A stretch of 64,000 nt of DNA from assembly GCF_001663815.1 (NCBI RefSeq), contig NZ_CP016027.1, positions 2,728,501-2,792,500 on the forward strand. The letters run 5' to 3'. Below the pieces are notes generated by a model. It searched no databases. It was not told where the DNA came from and was given only the letters and a program-made list of their open reading frames with translations. Position 1 is the stretch's first letter, and each line of letters begins with the position of its first letter. This document shows positions 43,711-52,561 of the stretch, in pieces. The stretch comes from Halothiobacillus diazotrophicus. Its GTDB lineage: Bacteria > Pseudomonadota > Gammaproteobacteria > Halothiobacillales > Halothiobacillaceae. A program made the position numbers and the translations under genes.

Positions 43711-44367
43711 ATGGAAATCAAGCAGATCGTTGAACCCGACGGCACCGTCGTCATTCTGGCCGCCTCCATTCCGACCGAGGACGTCATCGTCCGGTCAAAG
43801 GCGGGATATGTCCCGCAATATGTCACAGACATTTTTGGCAAGACCCCCAGGGTCACGAAGGACGTGACCCTCCTGAGACTCATCAATATTTCGAGAAAGT
43901 CATTTCCGGAGTTCGAACTGGTCAGTTTGGGCACGCCGGTCAACTTCGATGTCGCTCCAACGCATCTGACGCGCGTTGAAATGCATTTCAAGACGCCGGA
44001 TCAGGTCGAGAAATGCCTCAAGGAGATCGATACGTCGGACATGATGATTCGCATGCGGGTCCAGCCGGCGTGGGACTGGCAGTGCATCCTGCGCCATGAC
44101 AATAGCGTGGTTTTGCATGTTGGTTGGTATGACACCGTTTATTTCCTGCAATTCAAGGATATATTCCTCGGTGATCTCCACTGCCGGTATTCCGCAAAGT
44201 TTGGATTCGATCCGAGGGAGGCGAAGATGACGCACTTCCGCTACGACGCTCAGGGAAATCTCGACGTGGTCGACTCCCTGGATGAGCGGGAGCAGGCGGC
44301 GGATGCGATCAAGGACCAGGTGGAATTCCTTCGCGTGTTCCGCGACGGGACGGTTGAAAAGACCTAG
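43711..44367 (+). CDS. Hypothetical protein next to decayed attC
   Basis: 218-residue soluble protein with no recognised family (starts MEIKQIVEPDGTVVIL; central WDWQCILRHDN; acidic C-terminus). AAGGGAG precedes ATG 43711. It directly follows the decayed attC and may be a former last cassette gene, but no attC is found after it. Its base use is closer to the chromosome than that of most cassettes. Confidence 0.7.
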   Translation: MEIKQIVEPDGTVVILAASIPTEDVIVRSKAGYVPQYVTDIFGKTPRVTKDVTLLRLINISRKSFPEFELVSLGTPVNFDVAPTHLTRVEMHFKTPDQVEKCLKEIDTSDMMIRMRVQPAWDWQCILRHDNSVVLHVGWYDTVYFLQFKDIFLGDLHCRYSAKFGFDPREAKMTHFRYDAQGNLDVVDSLDEREQAADAIKDQVEFLRVFRDGTVEKT

Positions 44368-44488
44368 CGGGATCCGTGACAGCAGTCGAGCAAATCAGTC
44401 CGACAGTGGATGCAGGCCTCACGCTGTCGGGCTGTTCCGCGGCCCGCGTTCGACATGGCTGGAAACAATCGAATAAGGAGGTGTCGAC

Positions 44489-44875
44489 ATGATTTGGCAT
44501 AAAGGCGGTTGTCACTGCGGCAGGGTGCGTTTCGAGGTCGAGGCGCCGGAAGTCCTGGCCGTGTCCGAATGCAACTGTTCGATTTGCTCGAAAACCGGCT
44601 ATCTGCATTTGATCGTGCCCAAATCGCGATTCCGGCTGATTTCCGGGCAGGACGATCTCGTTACCTATACCTTCGATACGCATGAAGCGAAGCATCTCTT
44701 TTGCCGGACCTGCGGGATCAAGTCTTTCTACATACCCCGGTCGCACCCCGACGGTTATAGCGTGAATGCCCGATGCCTGGATGAAGGTACGGTCACGGGG
44801 ATGGATATCGAGCCATTCGATGGCAAGCACTGGGAAGCCAATATTCATCGATTGACGCCCCTTGCCAATCCATAG
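44489..44875 (+). CDS. GFA/CENP-V family zinc protein
   Basis: 128-residue Mss4-like-fold protein with the zinc ligands in GCHCGRVRFE, CNCSICSKTG and FCRTCGIKSF. The family contains glutathione-dependent formaldehyde-activating enzymes; the reaction here is uncertain. A strong AAGGAGG precedes ATG 44489. Confidence 0.9.
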   Translation: MIWHKGGCHCGRVRFEVEAPEVLAVSECNCSICSKTGYLHLIVPKSRFRLISGQDDLVTYTFDTHEAKHLFCRTCGIKSFYIPRSHPDGYSVNARCLDEGTVTGMDIEPFDGKHWEANIHRLTPLANP

Positions 44876-44965
44876 CTCGGGCTTGCCTGTCACAATGCAT
44901 GTCGGGATGTATCGCCCCTGTGGGCGTGCATCGGAGGCATCGGATGTGGGCACATAAAGGGCAAC

Positions 44966-45886
44966 GTGATTTCTAGAACTTCCCTGCGGATTGCGGCAAT
45001 TTCCCTGGTCGTGATGGTCGCGTTTGCGGCCAATTCGCTGCTGTGTCGAGAGGCGCTGGCTTCGGGGGGGATCGGTGCGGCGAGCTTTACCCTGATTCGC
45101 CTCGTTTCCGGCGCGACATTCCTGTGGCTGCTGGTGGGATTGCGGCAACGAACCTGGGCGGTTGGGGGCGATTGGTTGTCGGCACTGGCCCTGTTCGGTT
45201 ATGCGGCGGGTTTTTCCTTTGCCTATGTCGGTTTGAGTGCCGGAACCGGGGCGCTGCTGCTGTTCGGGGCCGTGCAAATCACCATGATCGCCCACGGCCT
45301 GCGTGCCGGTGAGCGGCTGACCGCATGGCAGGCTGTCGGGGCACTCGCCGCCTTCGCGGGGTTGGTCTGGCTGGTCTTGCCGGGGGTGCAGGCGCCACCG
45401 TTGCTCGGGGCCGTACTGATGATCGGCGCCGGTATTGCCTGGGGGGTGTATTCCCTGCGTGGCAGGGGCGGCGCATCGCCGATCCGGGCAACGACCGGCA
45501 ATTTCGTGCGATCCGTCCCCTTGGCGCTTGGGTTGTTTGCCGTCGTTCATGTGTCTGGCCTGCAGGAACCGATGGCGGCGCAGGGGGTATTCTACGCCGT
45601 GGCTTCCGGCGCGCTGGCTTCCGGCCTGGGATATGCCCTGTGGTATGCCGTGCTTCCCGCTCTGCGAGCCACCACGGCAGCCACCTTGCAGCTCTCCGTG
45701 CCGATCATCGCAGCGCTTGGCGGCGTATTGCTGTTGGGCGAGGCGTTGACGTTGCGGTTCGGGGTGGCAACACTTGCCGTATTGGGCGGGTTGCTGGTGT
45801 TCATTCTTTCTCGTCTGGCGCCGCACGATTTCGGGCAGGCTTTTGAATTTTCGAAATCAGGGGATATTCGTGATGAATCACCATGA
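44966..45886 (+). CDS. EamA/DMT-superfamily transporter
   Basis: 306-residue inner-membrane protein with about ten helices in two EamA repeats (FTLIRLVSGATFLWL, then FIL at the end of the second). Substrate unknown; metabolite efflux is typical. GTG start at 44966. The next gene overlaps its 3' end by 14 bases in another frame. Confidence 0.87.
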   Translation: MISRTSLRIAAISLVVMVAFAANSLLCREALASGGIGAASFTLIRLVSGATFLWLLVGLRQRTWAVGGDWLSALALFGYAAGFSFAYVGLSAGTGALLLFGAVQITMIAHGLRAGERLTAWQAVGALAAFAGLVWLVLPGVQAPPLLGAVLMIGAGIAWGVYSLRGRGGASPIRATTGNFVRSVPLALGLFAVVHVSGLQEPMAAQGVFYAVASGALASGLGYALWYAVLPALRATTAATLQLSVPIIAALGGVLLLGEALTLRFGVATLAVLGGLLVFILSRLAPHDFGQAFEFSKSGDIRDESP

Positions 45887-46727
45887 GGCACCCATGCTGG
45901 GGGGACGCAGACTGAACCGTATGGGGTTCGGGGCCATGCGTCTTCCCGGCGTTCGAGACGTGCCGGAAAATACCGAGCGCGCCCGTTCGATTCTGCGGCG
46001 CGCCGTCGCGCTCGGGGCGACGCTGATCGATACGGCCGATTTCTATGGCTCTGGCCTGGCCAACCGGTCGATCTCAGAGGCTTTATCTCCGTATCCGGAG
46101 GATCTGATCATCGCCACCAAGGTCGGCGTCAAAGCCGGGGCAGGGGGGCGTCCCGAATCCGCCGCAACGCCCGATGAGATTCGTGCATCCGTGGCGCGAA
46201 ACCTGGAAACTTTGGGCGTGGAACGTCTGGATCTCGTTTTTCTGCGGCTGGCGGGGGGGCCGCTGGCGGATTCCGGTGTGCCAATCGAAACCTCTTTGGG
46301 GTGCCTTGCCGAGTTGCAGGCTCAGGGACTGGTTGGCCATGTTGGCTTGAGCAGCGCTAGCATGACGGACATCGAGCGCGCAAACGCCGTGGTCCCCATC
46401 GAGGCGGTGCAGAACGCCTATTTCATTGGGCATACCGATTCCCGCGACGTTCTGGCCTGGTGCGACAGTGTGGGTATTCCATTTCTGGCGTACTTCCCGT
46501 TGGGCATGGGCAAGCTACCCAAGCACGATGCGGCATTGCAGCGAATCGCAACAGCCCGAGGGGCCACCGCAGCACAGATCGCTCTGGCCTGGCTGTTGGC
46601 CTTGTCGCCGATGATGGTGCCGATTCCGGGGACTGCTGATCTCGCGCACTTGGAAGAAAACATGGATGCTGTCCTTCTCGACCTATCCGGCGATGAGGTC
46701 GCCCAGTTGAATGCGGTCGGTGATTAG
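45873..46727 (+). CDS. Aldo/keto reductase (YdbC-like)
   Basis: 284-residue TIM-barrel oxidoreductase. The catalytic Asp and Tyr are in LIDTADFYGSG and the Lys in IIATKVGV, but the usual His is Arg in LVFLRLAGG, as in the YdbC/pyridoxal-reductase-like branch. AGGGGA precedes ATG 45873, inside the transporter gene, so the two are coupled. Confidence 0.88.
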   Translation: MNHHEAPMLGGRRLNRMGFGAMRLPGVRDVPENTERARSILRRAVALGATLIDTADFYGSGLANRSISEALSPYPEDLIIATKVGVKAGAGGRPESAATPDEIRASVARNLETLGVERLDLVFLRLAGGPLADSGVPIETSLGCLAELQAQGLVGHVGLSSASMTDIERANAVVPIEAVQNAYFIGHTDSRDVLAWCDSVGIPFLAYFPLGMGKLPKHDAALQRIATARGATAAQIALAWLLALSPMMVPIPGTADLAHLEENMDAVLLDLSGDEVAQLNAVGD

Positions 46728-46815
46728 CGGCTGCAACTTCCGGTGTGAGGCTTTGGGGTGATGGGGATCGGCTGCTTCGTATCCCGCGTGCTCAAATCGT
46801 TCAAGGAATAGTCCC

Positions 46816-47523
46816 ATGAGCCAATTAGTCGAATACATCCCGAATCAGCTCTGGATTCTGGAATATCCCGTGCACTATTCCGGCATGGATCTGTTCGCCC
46901 GGATGACGCTGATCCGCCTGCCCAACGGCGATCTGCTCGTGCACGACCCGTGTCGCATCGACGCGGCGGTCAAAGCGCAGATCGACGCCATCGGCCCGGT
47001 TCGGTACATCGTCGCGCCGGGGTCATATCACCACCTGTACGTGACGGATTTCCAGCGCGAATATCCGGCGGCGGAGACGTGGCTCTGCCCGGGGCTGGAG
47101 CGCAAGCGACCGGATATCCCCTTCGATTGGATTCTGGGCAATCGGCCGGATCATCGTTGGGCGGACGTCCTGGATCAGGTGCTCGTACAGGGCACGAAAT
47201 ACCTATGGGAAGTGGCCTTTTTCCACAAGCCGTCGAAGACGCTGATTCTGGTGGATCTGCTGGAAAACATCGGCAACGATTACCGCCATACGGCCGGTCC
47301 GGGCTTACGCTTCTGGTGGAAATGGATCTTCCGGATGTGGGGGCGGCCGAAGGCGGCGCCGGAATACCAGATGGGCTGGGGTGACCGGCGGGTCGTCCGG
47401 CGGGCGCTGGAAACCATCATCGGCTGGGATGCCAATCGGATCATCCTCGCTCATGGCGAACTGGTGGAGCGCGACGTCGGCAAGACGCTCACGACCGCCT
47501 GGCGCAAGGTGCTGGATGCCTGA
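46816..47523 (+). CDS. DUF4336 protein (metallo-hydrolase-like)
   Basis: 235-residue protein of the DUF4336 family, related to the metallo-beta-lactamase fold but with a reduced metal site: GSYHHLYV in the HxHxD region and ILAHGELV near the end. Biochemical role unknown. AAGGA precedes ATG 46816. Confidence 0.8.
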   Translation: MSQLVEYIPNQLWILEYPVHYSGMDLFARMTLIRLPNGDLLVHDPCRIDAAVKAQIDAIGPVRYIVAPGSYHHLYVTDFQREYPAAETWLCPGLERKRPDIPFDWILGNRPDHRWADVLDQVLVQGTKYLWEVAFFHKPSKTLILVDLLENIGNDYRHTAGPGLRFWWKWIFRMWGRPKAAPEYQMGWGDRRVVRRALETIIGWDANRIILAHGELVERDVGKTLTTAWRKVLDA

Positions 47524-47555
47524 TGCGTTCGTGCTGTTGCTTGCCGTACCCTTAA

Positions 47556-47623
47556 GTAACGGTACCGCTTGTGTAACGGTACAACGTGAGTAACGGGACA
47601 GCTTGAGTAACGGTTCCGTCCGT
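47556..47623. repeat. 17-base tandem repeat, four copies
   Basis: GTAACGG recurs at 47556, 47573, 47590 and 47607, exactly 17 bases apart. The remaining bases of each unit vary (TACCGCTTGT, TACAACGTGA, GACAGCTTGA, TTCCGTCCGT). It lies between the DUF4336 and DinB-like genes and may be an operator array. Confidence 0.85.
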
Positions 47624-47667
47624 TGTCATGCCGGATGCTTAATGCGTCAAAACAGAAGGGGGCAGAT

Positions 47668-48207
47668 ATGGCGATGATCGAGCAGTTTCGGCTGTATGCC
47701 GACTACAACCGGCTGATGAATGCCCGTCAGTACGCTGCCGTCGCCCAGCTTCCGGACAGCGAATTGCGGGGCGACCGCGGGGCGTTCTTCGGATCGGTAC
47801 TTGGTACCCTGAACCACCTGCTTGTCGGTGATATCCTGTGGCTCAAGCGATTTGCCAGCCATCCCGCGAGCGCGTCTGCCCTGAGCCCGGTTATCGAGAT
47901 GCGCAAGCCGGTGGCGCTGAACGAGATTCTGTTCGATGATCTGGCAATGCTTCGCGATCATCGTGTCGCGCTGGACGCACTGATCGTGGCATGGTTGGCC
48001 GGGCTCACCGACGGGGATCTGGGGGACGCGCTGGCCTACGAAAGCATGAGCCGCGGCCATTTTCGAAAGCCGATCGCCAGCCTGATCAGTCATTTCTTTC
48101 TGCATCAGGTCCACCATCGCGGACAGATCACGACGCTGCTGTCCCAGGCGGGGGTGGATTTCGGGGAAACGGATCTGGTCGAGATCATCGACGATTGCCC
48201 GATCTGA
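47668..48207 (+). CDS. DinB/YfiT-family four-helix protein
   Basis: 179-residue protein of the DinB superfamily of metal-binding four-helix bundles: starts MAMIEQFRLYADYN; conserved His in LNHLLVGDILW and HQVHHRGQI. Such proteins are often thiol-dependent enzymes; the substrate is unknown. AAGGGGG precedes ATG 47668. The 17-base repeats lie just upstream. Confidence 0.88.
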   Translation: MAMIEQFRLYADYNRLMNARQYAAVAQLPDSELRGDRGAFFGSVLGTLNHLLVGDILWLKRFASHPASASALSPVIEMRKPVALNEILFDDLAMLRDHRVALDALIVAWLAGLTDGDLGDALAYESMSRGHFRKPIASLISHFFLHQVHHRGQITTLLSQAGVDFGETDLVEIIDDCPI

Positions 48208-48250
48208 CGGGGTATCGTCCGGAAGGGGGCGGCGCCGGTGTTGCCAAGGC

Positions 48251-48292
48251 CCCAGGTTCATTAACTCTGGTTCATGAGCTCTGGTTCATGGA
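48251..48292. repeat. 14-base tandem repeat, three copies
   Basis: Units CCCAGGTTCATTAA, CTCTGGTTCATGAG and CTCTGGTTCATGGA follow each other without gaps, upstream of the VOC gene. Confidence 0.8.
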
Positions 48293-48350
48293 CCATAAAC
48301 GATCGTCGTGCGGGGATACGTGTGTAGATGCCCAAGGAGGTTGGCGCGCC

Positions 48351-48806
48351 ATGACCAATGCCAGGATCGAGGTGATCGGGATCGACCATATTTACCTGAC
48401 GGTATCCGATCTTCGGCGCGCGGAGTCGTTTTACGACCTCGTTTTGCTCCGAACGCTGGGATTCCGCAAGAGCCGATTCGCGCTGGGCGGGGATCCGCAT
48501 ATTCAGTATTACAACCGCCATTTCGGTTACGTGTTGCGACCTTCGCATCGGGCGGGCACCCATGACGCGGACACGCCGGGACTGCATCATTTCTGTTTTC
48601 GCGTGGCCACCGTCGAGGCGGTTCAGGCCGTATCGACACAGCTTCGAACCCTGGGGATCGATGCGTCCGAGGCGCAACGCTATGAAGAATACGCCCCGGA
48701 CTATTGGGCAACGTTCTTCAGCGATCCGGACGGTCTGCGGCTCGAAGTGACCAATTACCGCCAGGAGCGGCAACACCGCCACGACAACTGGTTAATGGAG
48801 GAGTGA
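48351..48806 (+). CDS. VOC family protein
   Basis: 151-residue glyoxalase/dioxygenase-superfamily protein: IDHIYLTVSDLRRAESFY in the first module, then HHFCFRV with a metal His and FSDPDGLRLEV with the final Glu. AAGGAGG precedes ATG 48351. The stop lies 3 bases before the DUF1272 gene. Confidence 0.88.
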   Translation: MTNARIEVIGIDHIYLTVSDLRRAESFYDLVLLRTLGFRKSRFALGGDPHIQYYNRHFGYVLRPSHRAGTHDADTPGLHHFCFRVATVEAVQAVSTQLRTLGIDASEAQRYEEYAPDYWATFFSDPDGLRLEVTNYRQERQHRHDNWLMEE

Positions 48807-48809
48807 CCC

Positions 48810-49118
48810 ATGCTGGAAATCCGGCCGACCTGTGAGCACTGCAACAAGCCCCTGCCGCCCAACGCGCCGGATGCGCGTATCTGCAGCTACGAATGCACCT
48901 TCTGCGCGGATTGCGTCGAGGCGGTTCTGCACAACACCTGTCCGAACTGTGGCGGTGGTTTCGTGCCGCGGCCCATCCGCCCCGCCAGGAACTGGAAGGG
49001 CGACAATTATCTTGGTGCCCATCCTGCGAGCACGCGGGTCATCTTCCACCCCGTCGATCCCGAGCGTCATGCGCAGTTGCTCGCCGCGCAGTCCGGATTG
49101 CCGCCCGGGTTGCGGTGA
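48810..49118 (+). CDS. DUF1272 zinc-ribbon protein
   Basis: 102 residues with at least three Cys pairs (CEHCNKPL, CTFCADCV, CPNCGGGF) that predict two zinc sites. DUF1272 proteins are small and of unknown role. Co-transcribed with the VOC gene before it. Confidence 0.88.
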   Translation: MLEIRPTCEHCNKPLPPNAPDARICSYECTFCADCVEAVLHNTCPNCGGGFVPRPIRPARNWKGDNYLGAHPASTRVIFHPVDPERHAQLLAAQSGLPPGLR

Positions 49119-49146
49119 CAACCGAATGACCGCCTAGGCGTGCGCC

Positions 49147-49598
49147 ATGGGAAAGGGGCGGCTGGAAGCGTTCAGTGACGGGGTGCTGGCCATCATCATC
49201 TGTTGCAGGCATCGCAACGGATGACGGGTGCCGTTCTGTGGGCCAACATGCATTTGCTGTTCTGGTTGTCGCTCTTTCCCTTTGCGACGGCGTGGATGGG
49301 CGAGAATCATTTCGCGTCCAACCCAACCCTGGTCTACGGCGTCGTGCTGCTCATGGCGGCTGTGGCCTACTTCGTGCTGCAGCAGGCGATCATGGCGGCG
49401 GACGGTCCGGATTCCGAGCCGAGGAAAGCCCTGGGTCGGGATTGGAAAGGCAAGGTATCGGTAGCACTGTATGCGGTGGGTATCGGGGCCTCGTTCTGGC
49501 GGCCGATGCTTGCACAGGCCATCTATGCTTTTGTCGCGCTCCTGTGGCTGATTCCCGACAGACGTATCGAACGGCGCATGTCCTCCCGGGATGGCTAG
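49147..49598 (+). pseudogene. TMEM175/DUF1211-like channel gene with internal deletion
   Basis: The start ATG 49147 encodes GKGRLEAFSDGVLAII, the normal N-terminus of bacterial TMEM175-like potassium channels. At the CATCATCAT run (49191-49199) the frame breaks: the second frame continues HHHLLQASQRMTGAVLWANM and runs in order to the C-terminus (stop at 49598). About fifty residues with the second helix are missing. The joint lies in a CAT repeat that would occur at both ends of the lost piece, so a microhomology deletion is the likely cause. Not functional as it stands. Confidence 0.82.
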
Positions 49599-49698
49599 AT
49601 TCTGCCGTCGAGGTCTGCGGCGGCCAAGCGTGTCGAGAGGGCGCCATGACGCGTGCGGACGGGGACCGGGAAAGCACGAAACCGACAGGGGACGAATC

Positions 49699-50289
49699 AT
49701 GAGCAGTACATTACGCAGCCAACCAGGGAAGCCACGGGGCTTCGTCGGGCAAATCCTCGGTCAGATCATAGCCTGGTATGACCGCCTCGACGAAGCCTGG
49801 ACCGTCGAGCAGCTCCAGATCGCCGACGCGCAAAAAGTGTTGGAAATCGGTTTCGGTCCGGGTCAGGCGTTGGGGCTTTTTGCCGCGGCAAATCCCCTGG
49901 CCACCCTCACCGGGATCGATCACTCCGAGACGATGTCTCGAACGGCACTGCGCAGGAACCGTGCAGCGGTGGCCGCAGGTCGGGTCCGTGTGCTCTGCGG
50001 TACCGTTGAATCCCTGCCTTTTGCGGATCGGAGTTTTGACCAGGCCTTTTCCGTCAACAGCGTTTATTTCTGGCCCAGTCCCGTCGATGCATTTCGCGAG
50101 TTGTTGCGCGTGCTCAAGCCATCCGGGTATCTTGCGGTTACGGTGCGGGACCGCCAACGGAGCAGCTATGCGTCTTTCGGCGCGGAGAATCTGACGGCTC
50201 TGTTGACGGCTGCCGGTTTTTCGTCGGTCGAGGTGCGGCACAACGGCGTCAGATGGCATCCCCTCATCTGCGTCATCGCGGTCAAATGA
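49699..50289 (+). CDS. Class I SAM-dependent methyltransferase
   Basis: 196-residue methyltransferase with motif I VLEIGFGPGQ, motif II region GIDHSETM and the ESLPFADRSFD stretch, followed by LRVLKPSGYLAV. The substrate is not predictable. AGGGGAC precedes ATG 49699. An 18-codon frame (49646-49702) ends in a TGA overlapping this ATG. Confidence 0.9.
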   Translation: MSSTLRSQPGKPRGFVGQILGQIIAWYDRLDEAWTVEQLQIADAQKVLEIGFGPGQALGLFAAANPLATLTGIDHSETMSRTALRRNRAAVAAGRVRVLCGTVESLPFADRSFDQAFSVNSVYFWPSPVDAFRELLRVLKPSGYLAVTVRDRQRSSYASFGAENLTALLTAAGFSSVEVRHNGVRWHPLICVIAVK

Positions 50290-50374
50290 AGCATCGTTTT
50301 CCGGAGGGGCTGGCGAAAGCGGTTTTGCGCCGCTTGTCCCATGCGGGTCACCATTGAGGAGAGGGCATTCCGTC

Positions 50375-51019
50375 ATGCAGGTGCCGCGCACCCAAATGCT
50401 TCTGATCGCTTCGCTGATTTTGATTGCTGTGCTGATCTGGTCGGGCATAGTTGCCTATGATCGGCCGATCTGGGGGCTGGAGGTGTTTCCTGTCATCGCC
50501 GTCTTGCCGCTGCTTTGGGTCACTTATGGCCGATTTCCCCTGACGACATTGCTCTATGTCGGCATATTCCTGCATGCGCTCGTCCTGATCCTGGGCGGCG
50601 CCTATACCTATGCCCGGGTGCCGCTCGGTTTCGAGATCGCCGACTGGCTGGGCCTGACGCGTAATCCCTACGACAAGATCGGTCATTTCTTCCAGGGATT
50701 CGTGCCGGCACTGGCGGCCCGGGAGATTCTCATCCGGGGGGCTTATGTACGCGGCAACCGGATGCGAACTTTTATCGTGATCTGCATCGTGTTGGCCATC
50801 AGTGCGACCTATGAGCTGATCGAGTGGGGGGCGGCTTTGTTGGCCGGGGAAGGCGCAACGGCTTTTCTGGGCACGCAGGGCGATCCCTGGGATACCCAAT
50901 CGGACATGCTGTTTGCACTGATCGGCGCGGTCGTGGCTTTGGCGTTCTTCGCCCGCTGGCAGGATACCCAGATTCGCGCATTGACGGGGCCAGGCACGGC
51001 CGGCATCCGTCAGCCCTGA
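50375..51019 (+). CDS. DUF2238 membrane protein (YjdF-like)
   Basis: 214-residue inner-membrane protein with about six helices and the DUF2238 signature NPYDKIGHFFQGF plus ATYELIEW and DPWDTQSDM. Function unknown. GAGGAGAGG lies about ten bases before ATG 50375. Confidence 0.88.
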   Translation: MQVPRTQMLLIASLILIAVLIWSGIVAYDRPIWGLEVFPVIAVLPLLWVTYGRFPLTTLLYVGIFLHALVLILGGAYTYARVPLGFEIADWLGLTRNPYDKIGHFFQGFVPALAAREILIRGAYVRGNRMRTFIVICIVLAISATYELIEWGAALLAGEGATAFLGTQGDPWDTQSDMLFALIGAVVALAFFARWQDTQIRALTGPGTAGIRQP

Positions 51020-51040
51020 GCGTTTGAACCGGTCGCCTGT

Positions 51041-52561
51041 TCAGCTGCTGGGTTCGGGCAGATCGGGCATTTCCGGAACCCGAGGAGCGGACGGTATGGC
51101 CGGAACCGTCGGCGGCGAAGGTACAGGCGGCGGAGCCGGAATGGCGGGCAGCGTCGGCGCCGGCGCTACTTCGGGTGGTGAGAAATCCGGGACGTCCGTC
51201 ACATCGGGGTGAGCAATCTCGGGCGGGGATGGCGCCTGCTCGGGTAACTCGATCCCATGCGAAGGCAGGGACGGAATGGCTGTGGGGTTGGGCAGATCAT
51301 CGGGCGCCAGCTCGTCCACTTGTCCGGAAAGAGCGTCGGGCACGGAATCGACAGCGTGGTCCCGGGTGCCGTCCAGTACCGTCTTCGCCCGATCCCCGAG
51401 CGGATTGGCCCTTTCGCTCGGATGCGTTTCCGATGAGGCCTTTTCTGGCGCGCGAGTCTGCTGGGGATTGGTTGCGTTGAGACCATAATGCATGGGATCG
51501 ACGGATGGCGTGATTCGCTCAAGCCGGATGACGCCAGGGGCGGCGATGGTCCCGTCCACAAGACCCCAGACGCGTGTGGTCCGCAGGTCGGGCTTGAGTG
51601 CGATCGCTGCAGTGTCGCCCGTCAGGCGGTAGTCGTTGCAGTACGTGCCTTCCTGGGTTTTCCGGATCAGGCCGTAGACCGCGATCCGCGTACCGATGGC
51701 TGAGGCCTCACCGGCGGGTCCGGTTTCGTGGGCGATGCGCGTCAACTGCGGTTTGCCCGACACATAGCGTCCATGCGCAACAATCGATTCGGCCGGTGCA
51801 AGTTGGGCTGCCAGCCGATGCGACAGCGGGAGCCATTGTCCACCGATCCGGATGGCGCGGCGGTCCGGGCTGACGGCCTCGATCACACCGCGCAGCAACA
51901 GCGAAGTGCTGGCGGTCTTCGCGTCGCTCCGGAGAATGGCCGTGGCGCGCCAGTGATTGTGCCCCGCGCTCAATGCACTGATTCGAACCCAGTCGCCCTT
52001 GTGAAGCTGCTTCAGGCGGATGGGGGCACTGCTGACCCCGGTGATGCGCGTGGTGCCCGTGATCCGGACCGTCTGACCCAGCAGTCGGATCGACTGATCG
52101 GCCAAATTCACCTGCTCGATTCGTCCGGCCAGCGCACGGCGCGCTTGGACCAGCAGGGCGATCCATCGGCCATGTTCGTGACGCCCGATGACGGTGACCA
52201 CGTCGCCCAACTGCAGATCCTGCTCCTGCGCGACCGTGCCGTCGATGCGGAATTGCGTCTGGGGCGTGAAGTGATATTCCTTGCCCAGGACGAACACGCT
52301 GCCGAATCGCTGGATCGGCCCGACGGCCACGATGCCGGTGCCGCCGATACCCCCGGGCATCCGACCTGTTCCACCTATTCCGCCGGGCAGCATGCCGGTG
52401 CCGCCAATCCCGCCGGGCTGCGCCAGCAGGGGCTGGGTCAGCAAGGCAAATCCCAGGATCAGAAGCGCGCTGAAGCGACGAAGGAGCGCGTGGCCCCACT
52501 GGGCCGGTCGTGCGTGTGGATTGAGTTCCATCCGGTTCGGACGTGTTTGGCGCCTAGACAT
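51041..52561 (-). CDS. DUF5666-domain protein with Pro-rich C-terminus
   Basis: 506 residues. A signal/anchor helix (LLILGFALLTQPLLA) is followed by three copies of PGGIGGTG, then repeated beta modules of the DUF5666 type (residues about 75-370), then a long Pro/Glu/Ala-rich tail with PEVAPAP and PAIPAPPPVPS segments. It is probably secreted or periplasmic. ATG 52561 overlaps the end of the DUF6502 gene by 8 bases, so both are co-translated; the pair is typical. The open frame further upstream lies inside the DUF6502 gene. Confidence 0.85.
   Translation of the reverse strand: MSRRQTRPNRMELNPHARPAQWGHALLRRFSALLILGFALLTQPLLAQPGGIGGTGMLPGGIGGTGRMPGGIGGTGIVAVGPIQRFGSVFVLGKEYHFTPQTQFRIDGTVAQEQDLQLGDVVTVIGRHEHGRWIALLVQARRALAGRIEQVNLADQSIRLLGQTVRITGTTRITGVSSAPIRLKQLHKGDWVRISALSAGHNHWRATAILRSDAKTASTSLLLRGVIEAVSPDRRAIRIGGQWLPLSHRLAAQLAPAESIVAHGRYVSGKPQLTRIAHETGPAGEASAIGTRIAVYGLIRKTQEGTYCNDYRLTGDTAAIALKPDLRTTRVWGLVDGTIAAPGVIRLERITPSVDPMHYGLNATNPQQTRAPEKASSETHPSERANPLGDRAKTVLDGTRDHAVDSVPDALSGQVDELAPDDLPNPTAIPSLPSHGIELPEQAPSPPEIAHPDVTDVPDFSPPEVAPAPTLPAIPAPPPVPSPPTVPAIPSAPRVPEMPDLPEPSS

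Noticed and set aside
44309-45826. 505-codon minus-strand open frame
   Set aside because: Antisense to the GFA-like and EamA genes; same shadow composition.
49646-49702. 18-codon ORF before the methyltransferase
   Set aside because: No good ribosome site and a low-information sequence; the overlap with the next ATG may be chance.
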